Positions 1-6,000 of a stretch of DNA of 11,479 bases are shown here, piece after piece (position 1 is the first letter of the stretch; the number at the start of each line of letters is the position of its first letter). The position numbers and the translations under genes are program-made. Under the pieces are notes generated by a model, which was not told the origin of the DNA, searched no databases, and saw only the letters and a list, made by a program, of their open reading frames with translations. The stretch is taken from positions 1 through 11,479 of the forward strand of contig CABVAD010000011.1 in NCBI GenBank assembly GCA_902496265.1, read 5' to 3'. The stretch is from an uncultured Oscillospiraceae bacterium (GTDB lineage Bacteria > Bacillota > Clostridia > Oscillospirales > Acutalibacteraceae).

Positions 1-68
1 AGTAATTTCAATAATTTTCGTGTAACCCTGTCGCCTTTATGGAATAAAATATTTTAAGAGGTGATTTT

Positions 69-650
69 ATGGATAACGAACTTATTGAAAAATATAAAAA
101 AGAGCTTATGAGAATGTACCGTTCCTCTCCCTCCCCGCGGGTACAGCCGACAGCGGCGCGGGAAAGCGCGCCGCCTAAAGCCGAAACCGCCGCGCGGGAA
201 GCGCCGCTTGACAAGCAGGGCGAGTACAGTGAGGGTACGCCGTATGACAAGGAGGATTCCACCGACCAAAACGGACGGCTTGCGGTAATGGTGACGGCGG
301 TTTCGAGTATATACCCAATCGAAAACGCCAAGGTTACGGTATTTACGGGCGACTATAGAGCGCCGAATATTATTGACACCGACTTTACGGATCAAAGCGG
401 CAAAACCAAAACCTTCAGTCTGCCCGCGCCCTCAAGAGGGCTTTCTATGGAGCCCGACACGGGCGCACAGCCCTACGCCCTTTACAATGTGCTTATCGAG
501 GCGGACGGCTACGCCGACAACCTGCATGTAAATCTCCCGATTTTCAGGGGCGTGACCTCTCTTCAGCGCTCGAACCTGACTCCGCTCGCCTCCTTCGGCG
601 GAAACAAAGGACCGATTGTCTTCAACGAGCTTTCGTCCTTTAATCTTTAG
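69..650 (+). CDS. SleC N-terminal-domain-like protein (cortex-lytic enzyme partner)
   Basis: 193-residue protein, start ATG at 69 with AGAGGTGA (57-64) just upstream. Residues 1-18 are a charged helix; about 20-66 are a Pro/Ala/Glu-rich, probably disordered linker; about 68-172 look like a beta-sandwich (transthyretin/carboxypeptidase-regulatory type). The pattern GRLAVMVTA...PIENAKVTVF...PYALYNVLIEADGY...IFRGVTSLQ...L resembles, from memory, the N-terminal domain of clostridial SleC spore cortex-lytic enzymes. There is no signal peptide, membrane segment or catalytic motif. The next gene, 11 bases downstream, encodes the transglycosylase and wall-binding parts of such an enzyme, so I infer that the two products act together on spore cortex peptidoglycan. 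I see no clear sporulation-sigma promoter in the 68 bases upstream. The domain call is fairly firm; the partnership is inference. Alternative: an uncharacterised spore structural protein. Confidence 0.72.
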   Translation: MDNELIEKYKKELMRMYRSSPSPRVQPTAARESAPPKAETAAREAPLDKQGEYSEGTPYDKEDSTDQNGRLAVMVTAVSSIYPIENAKVTVFTGDYRAPNIIDTDFTDQSGKTKTFSLPAPSRGLSMEPDTGAQPYALYNVLIEADGYADNLHVNLPIFRGVTSLQRSNLTPLASFGGNKGPIVFNELSSFNL

Positions 651-661
651 GGGGTGAGAAA

Positions 662-2038
662 ATGCCAGCGGTTATTCAGCCCGTTATACCCGAGAATATC
701 ACGGTGCATTTAGGCGCGCCCGGCTCAAACGCCGAGAACGTGACCGTGCCGTTTGTGGACTATATTAAAAATGTCGCCTCGAGCGAAATTTACCCCACCT
801 GGCCCGAAAACGCCCTGCGCGCCAACATATACGCGATTATTACCTTTGCGCTCAACCGGATTTACACCGAGTGGTATCGCTCGCGCGGTTACGACTTTGA
901 TATAACAAACAACACCCGCTACGATCAGGCCTTTGTACCGGGTCGGGACATATTCGAAAACATAAGCGATATAGTGGACGATATTTTCGACGAATATGTT
1001 GTCCGTCAGGGCAATATACAGCCCCTTTTCACCGCCTTCTGCAACGGAACGACCTCACAGTGCGAGGGTCTTTCCCAATGGGGGACGGTTACTCTCGCCG
1101 AGCAGGGGCTTACCCCATACGAAATTTTGCAGACCTACTACGGCGACAATATAAGCATACTTACCGACACCCCTGTTGAAAATATCGCCGAGTCCTACCC
1201 CGGCACGCCCTTGCGTCTCGGCGACGTTTCAAACGAGGTCAAAATTATTCAGAACCAATTAAACCGCATAGCGCAGAACTACCCCGCGATACCCAAAATC
1301 CGCATTGAAAACGGACTTTTCGGAAACGACACCGAGGAAGCCGTGCGAAGCTTTCAGGAAATCTTTTCACTGCCCGTAACGGGAACGGTGGATAAGGCGA
1401 CCTGGTACGCGATAAAGCGCTACTATAACGGCGTAAAGCAGTTGGCGGAGCTTGTTTCCGAGGGAATCACAATTGAGGAAGCAACCCTGCCCTACCCGAC
1501 CGAGGGGTTAAGGCTCGGTATGCAGGGGTCGGAAATCAGGACTCTTCAATACTATCTCGATATTATTTCCTACTTTAACCCCGCGCTGGAGCTAATCCCC
1601 ATAAACGGGGTATTCGACCAAAGAACCGAGCAGGCAGTCAAGGCTTTTCAGCGGTTTTACGGTCTGCCCGAGACGGGATTTGTTGACGAAGACACCTGGA
1701 ATCTGATTTTTAAAATTTACAGGGATACCGCCGCGACCCTGCCCGAGGGCTACGAGGGAGAGCGCGCGAAAATTTACCCCGGCTATGTTTTAAGCGAGGG
1801 TATGCGGAATGACGACGTTAAGGATCTTCAGACCTATCTTTCGTATATCGGGAGCGTATATCCCGAAATCCCCGAAATCCCCGTTACGGGCTATTTCGGC
1901 GAGCAGACAAGGGACGCGGTATACACCTTCCAGCGCCTTTTCGGTCTGCCGATAAGCGGGCTTGTGGGTCACAGCACCTGGTACGCCATAGCCGAGGAAT
2001 ACAACACCTTAAAGGGCTTAAGCTACGCCGAATTATAA
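662..2038 (+). CDS. SleC-like cortex-lytic transglycosylase with three PG-binding repeats
   Basis: 458 residues, ATG preceded by GGGGGTGAG. Residues about 30-170 match the SpoIID/SleC lytic transglycosylase fold: VASSEIYPTWPENALRANIY (38-57) aligns with the SpoIID stretch containing the catalytic glutamate, making Glu42 the likely catalytic acid. CNGTTSQCEGLSQWG (127-141) corresponds to the second conserved SpoIID block, with Cys127 and Cys134 flanking it. Three PG_binding_1 repeats follow, at about 184-251, 283-351 and 377-445, each with an LR/LSxGxxxxxVxxxQ start, a GxFGxxTxxAVxxFQ-type core and a TWYAI or TWNLI end. No signal peptide is visible, as expected for an enzyme made inside a sporulating compartment. 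Predicted role: cleavage of cortex muramic-delta-lactam peptidoglycan during germination, or peptidoglycan remodelling in sporulation. It lacks the SleC N-terminal domain, which the preceding gene encodes. Fold assignment is strong; exact substrate is inferred. Confidence 0.85.
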   Translation: MPAVIQPVIPENITVHLGAPGSNAENVTVPFVDYIKNVASSEIYPTWPENALRANIYAIITFALNRIYTEWYRSRGYDFDITNNTRYDQAFVPGRDIFENISDIVDDIFDEYVVRQGNIQPLFTAFCNGTTSQCEGLSQWGTVTLAEQGLTPYEILQTYYGDNISILTDTPVENIAESYPGTPLRLGDVSNEVKIIQNQLNRIAQNYPAIPKIRIENGLFGNDTEEAVRSFQEIFSLPVTGTVDKATWYAIKRYYNGVKQLAELVSEGITIEEATLPYPTEGLRLGMQGSEIRTLQYYLDIISYFNPALELIPINGVFDQRTEQAVKAFQRFYGLPETGFVDEDTWNLIFKIYRDTAATLPEGYEGERAKIYPGYVLSEGMRNDDVKDLQTYLSYIGSVYPEIPEIPVTGYFGEQTRDAVYTFQRLFGLPISGLVGHSTWYAIAEEYNTLKGLSYAEL

Positions 2039-2078
2039 AAATCGGCGGCGTGAAATCGGAAAGAATTTCACGCCGCTG
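2037..2078 (-). terminator. Intrinsic terminator of degV, possibly bidirectional
   Basis: A perfect 12-bp stem pairs 2045-2056 with 2065-2076 (GCGGCGTGAAAT / ATTTCACGCCGC) around an 8-base loop, extendable by a G-T and a C-G pair. Read on the minus strand the stem is followed by CGATTTTTA, a proper U-tract, so it terminates transcription arriving from degV. On the plus strand the downstream sequence (TGTCCCGTTCCTGTTCTGTTTT, from 2077) is only mildly T-rich, so termination of the upstream operon would be weaker. The A-run that forms the minus-strand U-tract includes the last two bases of the upstream gene's TAA stop. Confidence 0.8.
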
Positions 2079-2130
2079 TCCCGTTCCTGTTCTGTTTTGA
2101 TGATTATTTAAGTCGGAAACGCTTTTTTAT

Positions 2131-3012
2131 TCAAACCTTCCTTACGCCGTTTTCGCCCTCGAAATAGAGCGCCAACGCACCCGGACCTAAGTGGGAGCCT
2201 GTCGCAGGCTCGTGCTTAATTAGGATCAGCTTCTTCGGCGGATTCGCCTTTTTTATCAGCGCCGCCAATTTCTCAGCGTCCTCTTTGCAGTCGGCATAGC
2301 TTATTCCGACCGTTTGGCTTTCGGGATTTTTTACAAGCTCGGCGTATTTCTGAGCTAAAGCGGCAATTATTTTAGCTCTGCCCCTTACTTTGCCGAAGGA
2401 GACTATCTTGCCCTCTTCATTTCCCTTAAGCATAGGCTTTATTCCAAGCACCGTTCCCACGGTTGCGCTTAAATTGGAGAGCCGCCCTGTGCGCTTAAGG
2501 TGCATTAAATCGTCAACCGTGAAGACCTGATACATTTTCGGTATATGCTTACTTACTTCATCTGCCGTTTCCTCAAGGCTCATTCCTTCCGCGCGGCATT
2601 TCGCCGCCCTTAAGACGTGAAGACCCTCGCCGAGACTCGCCCCCAGACTGTCGATAAGCTCGATTTTGCGCTCGGGAAATTCCTCAGCTAACTGCTCCCT
2701 CGCCATTTTCGCGGAGGAAAAAGAGCCGCTTACACCCGAGGAGAGCCCGATAAAGAGTATATCCCTTCCTTCTTCAAGAAAAGGACGGAAAAAATCCATA
2801 TACTTTTGCGGATTAATCTGGGAGGTAGTAACTTTTTCGCCGCTCTTAAGGGCGGCGTAATACGCCATATCGTCAAAGGTCTCTAAGATTTCGCAGGCAC
2901 ATTCTTTTCCGTTAAAAAAATAAGGCAAAGGGATTGCGGTTATATCGTTGTCGCGAAGCATTTTCGCGGTAAGGTTTGAAGCAGAGTCGGTTAATACAGC
3001 AAAATTCGGCAT
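2131..3012 (-). CDS. DegV family fatty-acid-binding protein
   Basis: 293 residues. DegV/FakB proteins bind a fatty acid and, with a FakA-type kinase, present it for phosphorylation to acyl-phosphate for phospholipid synthesis. Visible family motifs: LTDSASNLT (7-15), TTSQINP (62-68), LSSGVSGSFSSA (90-101), IDSLGASLGEGL (120-131), VDDLMHLKRTGRLS (166-179), LGIKPML (189-195) and the C-terminal GSHLGPGALALYF (272-284). Thr/Ser62-64 and Ser91/92 lie where FakB proteins contact the lipid carboxylate. The start at 3012 is chosen because AAGGAG lies 9 bases upstream and the motif-bearing N terminus begins there; a 41-residue upstream extension in frame would run across the promoter and has no family resemblance. 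Single-gene unit, convergent with the cortex-lytic genes and divergent from the ECF sigma gene. No fakA is in the window. Length is normal for the family (about 280-290). Confidence 0.92.
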   Translation of the reverse strand: MPNFAVLTDSASNLTAKMLRDNDITAIPLPYFFNGKECACEILETFDDMAYYAALKSGEKVTTSQINPQKYMDFFRPFLEEGRDILFIGLSSGVSGSFSSAKMAREQLAEEFPERKIELIDSLGASLGEGLHVLRAAKCRAEGMSLEETADEVSKHIPKMYQVFTVDDLMHLKRTGRLSNLSATVGTVLGIKPMLKGNEEGKIVSFGKVRGRAKIIAALAQKYAELVKNPESQTVGISYADCKEDAEKLAALIKKANPPKKLILIKHEPATGSHLGPGALALYFEGENGVRKV

Positions 3013-3046
3013 AGTAAATTCTCCTTGAAATATGTATTGCTCTAAT

Positions 3047-3075
3047 ATTATAATATTTACCGCAAACCGCCGCAA
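3047..3075 (-). promoter_or_regulatory. Vegetative-type promoter of degV
   Basis: On the minus strand, TTGCGG (3075-3070) is separated by 17 bases from a perfect TATAAT (3052-3047). This would start transcription near 3040 and leave a leader of about 28 bases containing the AAGGAG site. The -35 box matches the consensus only in its first three bases, so the call rests on the -10 box, spacing and location. Confidence 0.5.
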
Positions 3076-3136
3076 GATACAGCGCGTTTTCTTTTCTCTA
3101 TTGATTTTACCCCCTCGGTAGAGCGCCATTTTCACT

Positions 3137-3218
3137 CTCTACTCGCAGTGGAGTTTCCTTTATTAAAGGCGTTTTAACGCCATAAACCAAAAAAATTTTC
3201 CTTAAAAGTAAATTTTTT
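3137..3218. promoter_or_regulatory. AT-rich intergenic region with three small dyads upstream of the ECF gene
   Basis: The non-coding space between degV and the ECF sigma gene holds three inverted repeats in a row. CTCTACT/AGTGGAG spans 3137-3153 (one G-T pair, 3-base loop). GGCGTT/AACGCC spans 3168-3181, flanked by TTTAT (3159-3163) and ATAAA (3182-3186). AAAAAATTT (3190-3198) pairs with AAATTTTTT (3210-3218). The last dyad abuts the proposed ECF -35 box and its A/T tracts could act as an UP-like element. The dyads are seen directly; operator or UP function is inference. Confidence 0.4.
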
Positions 3219-3245
3219 GAAACCTTTTTGGGCGCTCATCGGTAT
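3218..3245 (+). promoter_or_regulatory. Candidate ECF-type (autoregulated) promoter
   Basis: TGAAAC (3218-3223), a 16-base spacer and CGGTAT (3240-3245) match the layout of Firmicute ECF promoters (TGAAAC-N16-CGTA/CGTC for SigW/SigM). It lies directly before the ECF gene, whose GAGGGGG ribosome site (3253-3259) would fall within a leader of roughly 15 bases. There is no better sigma-A promoter here: TATTAT at 3243 has no correctly spaced -35. Self-recognition by the encoded sigma is inferred. Confidence 0.55.
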
Positions 3246-3266
3246 TATAGGCGAGGGGGAAGTTAA

Positions 3267-3764
3267 ATGAAATGTACGGAGAATATTGCCGAAAAGGATT
3301 ACGCGCTGCCCGAGGCGGCGTTCCGAAAATACGCCGACACGGTTTATCGGCTCGCCTTTGTGCGCACAGGCAGCCGAAGCGACAGCGACGATATTTTGCA
3401 GGAGGTATTCCTACGGTATATGAAGGTATGGCGGAATATGCAGTCCGAGGAGCACGTCAAGGCGACCCTTATCCGCATCACCGTAAACTGCTCTAACAGT
3501 CTGCTAAGCTCGCTTTGGTTTAAAAAAACCGACCCGCTGGACGAGAATATTCCCGCCGCGGACGGTAATTCCGCGGATAGCGCGCTCAGCGAGGTTTTAA
3601 AGCTTCCCGTAAAATACCGCACCGTGATTCACCTGTATTATTATATGGGTTATTCGGTCGCGGAAATAGCGGGCATTACAAAAACCAACCCCTCGACCGT
3701 TAAAACAAGACTCGCCCGCGCACGCGGGCAGCTCAAAAAAACTCTGGAGGCGGAGGATTTATGA
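3267..3764 (+). CDS. ECF-subfamily RNA polymerase sigma factor
   Basis: 165 residues, usual size for ECF sigma factors, start ATG after GAGGGGGA. Region 2 lies at about 17-83, with YADTVYRLAFVRTGSRSDSDDILQEVFLRYMK containing the DDILQEVFLR core-binding helix (41-50) and the KVW -10-recognition segment (53-55). Region 4 lies at about 107-158, with LKLPVKYRTVIHLYYYMGYS followed by a helix-turn-helix at 129-154 (GYSVAEIAGI...STVKTRLARAR) that reads the -35. Regions 1.1 and 3 are absent, as in all ECF members. Its TGA overlaps the ATG of the next gene (ATGA at 3761-3764), so the two are translationally coupled, typical of sigma/anti-sigma pairs. It probably transcribes its own operon from the TGAAAC promoter and is held at the membrane by the next product. 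Family call is firm; regulon unknown. Confidence 0.93.
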   Translation: MKCTENIAEKDYALPEAAFRKYADTVYRLAFVRTGSRSDSDDILQEVFLRYMKVWRNMQSEEHVKATLIRITVNCSNSLLSSLWFKKTDPLDENIPAADGNSADSALSEVLKLPVKYRTVIHLYYYMGYSVAEIAGITKTNPSTVKTRLARARGQLKKTLEAEDL

Positions 3765-5701
3765 AATTTAAAGACAGCTATAAAATAGAGATAGATAACA
3801 TAAAGCCCGACGGCTATATTAAGGACAAAACCCGCCGCAAAATGGCGGAAGCAAACGAAAAAGCCGCCCCTAAAAGGAGCGGCAGGGCGGTTTTCGGCAC
3901 GGCGGTGGCGTTGGCGCTGTGCGGAGCGATACTTTTTTCCGCGGGAATCGTCACGGGACGGCGCACCGTAAAGGTTAATAAAAGCGAAAACACCGTTGCT
4001 ATGAAAACCGTCGCAACCTACGGCGATATATACGATAGCATTAAAAAGTTCAAGACTACCTTTTGGGATAAAATTAGGAACTACGCTTCAGACGATATGG
4101 AGATTATAGAAGAGGCTTACGACGGTGCAACGAACACAGGCGCGGCGACGGGAACTAACGGAAGTACTTTAAAAAACGAGTCGGCAGGCGCCGACACCGA
4201 TAACTCAGCGGATCACAGCGACACCAACGTTCAGGTCGAGGGCGTGGACGAAGCCGACGTTGTAAAGACCGACGGGAAATATATTTTTATTCTTTCCTCT
4301 TACGAAAAAACGGTGAAAATCGTCGACGTTACCGGGGAAAAGCCCCGTCAGCTTACAAGCATTAAGACAGAGGATATTTACAACTGTGATATGTATCTAA
4401 GCGGCGGCAGGCTTATACTTCTCGGCGAAGGAAATTCGGAAAAGCAGTCAACCGTAACCGCGGTAATCTACGATATTTCCGACCCTAACAAGCCTAAAGA
4501 GCTTACCCGCTTAAAGCAGAGCGGAAATTATCAGGATTCCCGCCTTATAGACGGCAGGCTTTATATGATTTCCAATTTTACGATAAATTCCGACGAAATC
4601 ACGAAGGGCAGGGCGGAAAGCTATGTCCCGTCGGTAAGCTGTACGGATTATAACGGCGCTGTCGCGGCGGAGAGCGTGCATTTTTACAACAACTGCAATT
4701 ATCCCCAGTATACCGTGATTTCAAGCTATGATATTAAGGACGGCTCGCTTTGCGGGACGCAATCGGTTTTGGGCGGCAGCTACACAGTCTACGCCAGCAC
4801 CGAAAATATTATAACCTGCGGCTTTGCCGATTCGGACGGCTTAACGCAGGTCGCGCGGTTCTCGATTGACGGCGGCAAAATTACGCTAAAGGCGTCAGGC
4901 TCGCTTAACGGCAGTCTTTTAAACCAGTTCTCTATCGACGAATACAAGGGGTATTTCCGCTTTGTGCTTACCGATTATAATTACGTCTCAAAAACCGAAG
5001 CAGGTCAGACCGACGATACGGTATCGGCGTCTTCTTATCGGGGCGCCTCAACCGAGATTAACTCCCTTGTAATTCTTGACGGCGATTTAAAGGAAACGGG
5101 CAAAATCACCGACTTAGCGCCGGGCGAGAGGGTTTATTCGGTGCGCTTTATGGGGGATACCGCCTATTTCGTCACCTTCCGTCAGGTTGACCCGCTTTTC
5201 AGCGCCGACGTAAGCGACCCTTACAGTCCCAAAATAATCGGCAGTCTTAAAATCCCCGGCTTTTCACGCTATCTTTTCCCCTACGGAGATAAGCTTTTAG
5301 GTGTCGGGCAGAACGCCGACGAGCAAACGGGCAAAACAGGGCTTATGAAGCTTTCAATGTTTGACATAAGCGACCCCGCCAATGTGACCGAAAGCTCCAA
5401 AACCGATATTTCCGCAAAATATTCCGAGGCGCTTCACAACCACAAGGCGACGCTTGCGGATTACGAAAAAAATATTATCGGCTTCCCCGCTTACGGCGGT
5501 ACGGGGCTTGAGTACTTCGTTTATTCCTATGAAGACGGTAAATTTGTTCAAAAGCTTAAGGCAGACCTTGATATCAGAAGTCAGCAGGACTGCCGCGGCT
5601 TATATATAGGAAAGGTTTTCTATATCGCCGCTCCCTACGAATTGCAGTACTACGATTTAGAGACCTTTAAGCTTTTAGGCACGCTTGATCTCGTCGGTTA
5701 A
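3761..5701 (+). CDS. Membrane-anchored beta-propeller protein, probable anti-sigma factor/sensor
   Basis: 646 residues. Residues 1-42 are a short basic cytoplasmic segment; the start YKIEIDNIKPDGYIKDKTRRKM resembles the short N-terminal segment of clostridial ECF anti-sigma proteins. A single transmembrane helix lies at about 43-65. The rest is predicted extracytoplasmic: a linker (70-155) and a propeller from about 156 to the end, carrying signature stretches of the PF09826 (COG4880) beta-propeller family, NVQVEGVDEADVVKTDGKYI (156-175) and YSVRFMGDTAYFVTFRQVDP (459-478) followed by SDPYSPKIIGSLKIPGF. DISDP or equivalent blade motifs recur at about 238, 485 and further on. The gene overlaps the ECF sigma stop by four bases. 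Predicted role: the cytoplasmic tail binds the sigma factor while the propeller senses an envelope or extracellular signal; ligand unknown. The propeller call is strong. The anti-sigma role is inferred from topology and operon. Alternatively it is a sigma-controlled surface protein rather than its inhibitor. Confidence 0.82.
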   Translation: MKFKDSYKIEIDNIKPDGYIKDKTRRKMAEANEKAAPKRSGRAVFGTAVALALCGAILFSAGIVTGRRTVKVNKSENTVAMKTVATYGDIYDSIKKFKTTFWDKIRNYASDDMEIIEEAYDGATNTGAATGTNGSTLKNESAGADTDNSADHSDTNVQVEGVDEADVVKTDGKYIFILSSYEKTVKIVDVTGEKPRQLTSIKTEDIYNCDMYLSGGRLILLGEGNSEKQSTVTAVIYDISDPNKPKELTRLKQSGNYQDSRLIDGRLYMISNFTINSDEITKGRAESYVPSVSCTDYNGAVAAESVHFYNNCNYPQYTVISSYDIKDGSLCGTQSVLGGSYTVYASTENIITCGFADSDGLTQVARFSIDGGKITLKASGSLNGSLLNQFSIDEYKGYFRFVLTDYNYVSKTEAGQTDDTVSASSYRGASTEINSLVILDGDLKETGKITDLAPGERVYSVRFMGDTAYFVTFRQVDPLFSADVSDPYSPKIIGSLKIPGFSRYLFPYGDKLLGVGQNADEQTGKTGLMKLSMFDISDPANVTESSKTDISAKYSEALHNHKATLADYEKNIIGFPAYGGTGLEYFVYSYEDGKFVQKLKADLDIRSQQDCRGLYIGKVFYIAAPYELQYYDLETFKLLGTLDLVG

Positions 5702-5719
5702 TTCTTTTCTGCAAACCGC

Positions 5720-5750
5720 ACCCTCCTTTTATAAGGAGGGTTGTCTTTTA
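5720..5750 (+). terminator. Intrinsic terminator of the ECF/beta-propeller operon
   Basis: A 9-bp stem, ACCCTCCTT (5720-5728) with AAGGAGGGT (5733-5741), closes a TTAT loop and is followed by TGTCTTTTA. It sits 19 bases after the beta-propeller stop codon. Confidence 0.82.
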
Positions 5751-5806
5751 TCATATCTCCTTTGAGGTACGTTTCTCTTTTTTCCTATTTCCGATTGAGT
5801 ATAATC

Positions 5807-5853
5807 ATTGTCCTCGCGCCCAAAGAAAATAAGCAAAATCGGCACGCGACAAT
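5807..5853. repeat. Imperfect inverted repeat in the intergenic region before gerA
   Basis: ATTGT..CGCGCC (starting 5807) can pair with GGCACGCGACAAT (5841-5853): arms ATTGT/ACAAT and CGCG/CGCG plus CC/GG, interrupted by a CCT bulge on one side and CA on the other, around an A-rich loop of about 20 bases. It directly abuts the heptamer repeat. The pairing is seen in the sequence; whether it is a structured RNA, part of a dispersed intergenic element or chance is not decidable here. Confidence 0.35.
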
Positions 5854-5888
5854 TTAGACATTAGATATTAGACGTTAGACGATAGACG
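5854..5888. repeat. Degenerate 7-bp tandem repeat (TTAGACG-type, five copies)
   Basis: Five consecutive heptamers in perfect phase: TTAGACA, TTAGATA, TTAGACG, TTAGACG, ATAGACG, followed by AGGACGC as a decayed sixth. It lies in the 250-base gene-free stretch 5751-6000 between the beta-propeller terminator and gerA. The following GAGGACGCCTGTCCCTAC (5888-5905) resembles GC-rich intergenic repeats I have seen in related gut Clostridia, but that is recollection, not a search. The rest of the stretch shows a lone TATAAT at 5800-5805 without a good -35, and no other recognisable feature. Confidence 0.7.
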
Positions 5889-6000
5889 AGGACGCCTGTC
5901 CCTACAAAGGTCAATTAACCGCCGTCTGACATCCGTAATGATTATTTGCCGCTTTTCGGGGCAAGCTAAATGTGTTAAAACCGAAAGCGGGAGTGAAAAT

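Noticed and set aside
1863..1882. Short direct repeat CCCGAAATC in the cortex-lytic gene
   Set aside because: Only two copies encoding PEIPEI in a loop of the third PG-binding repeat; likely local duplication without wider meaning.
3013..3135. 41-residue N-terminal extension of the DegV frame
   Set aside because: It spans the TATAAT promoter and the AAGGAG site and has no DegV resemblance; the motif-bearing protein begins at 3012.
3243..3248. TATTAT as a sigma-A -10 for the ECF gene
   Set aside because: TTGAAA at 3217-3222 is 20 bases away, too far; the ECF-type boxes fit better.
5777..5805. TATAAT at 5800-5805 as a promoter for the ger operon
   Set aside because: The -35 position holds only CTTTTT, it lies about 200 bases upstream, and ger operons are expected to use sigma-G; no convincing sigma-G boxes were found either.
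5854..5894. CRISPR array
   Set aside because: Units are 7 bases and directly abutting with no spacers; it is a simple tandem repeat.
5938..6000. Upstream ATG giving a longer GerA
   Set aside because: No ribosome site before 5938 and the extra 21 residues do not look like GerA; GGGAG sits correctly before 6001.
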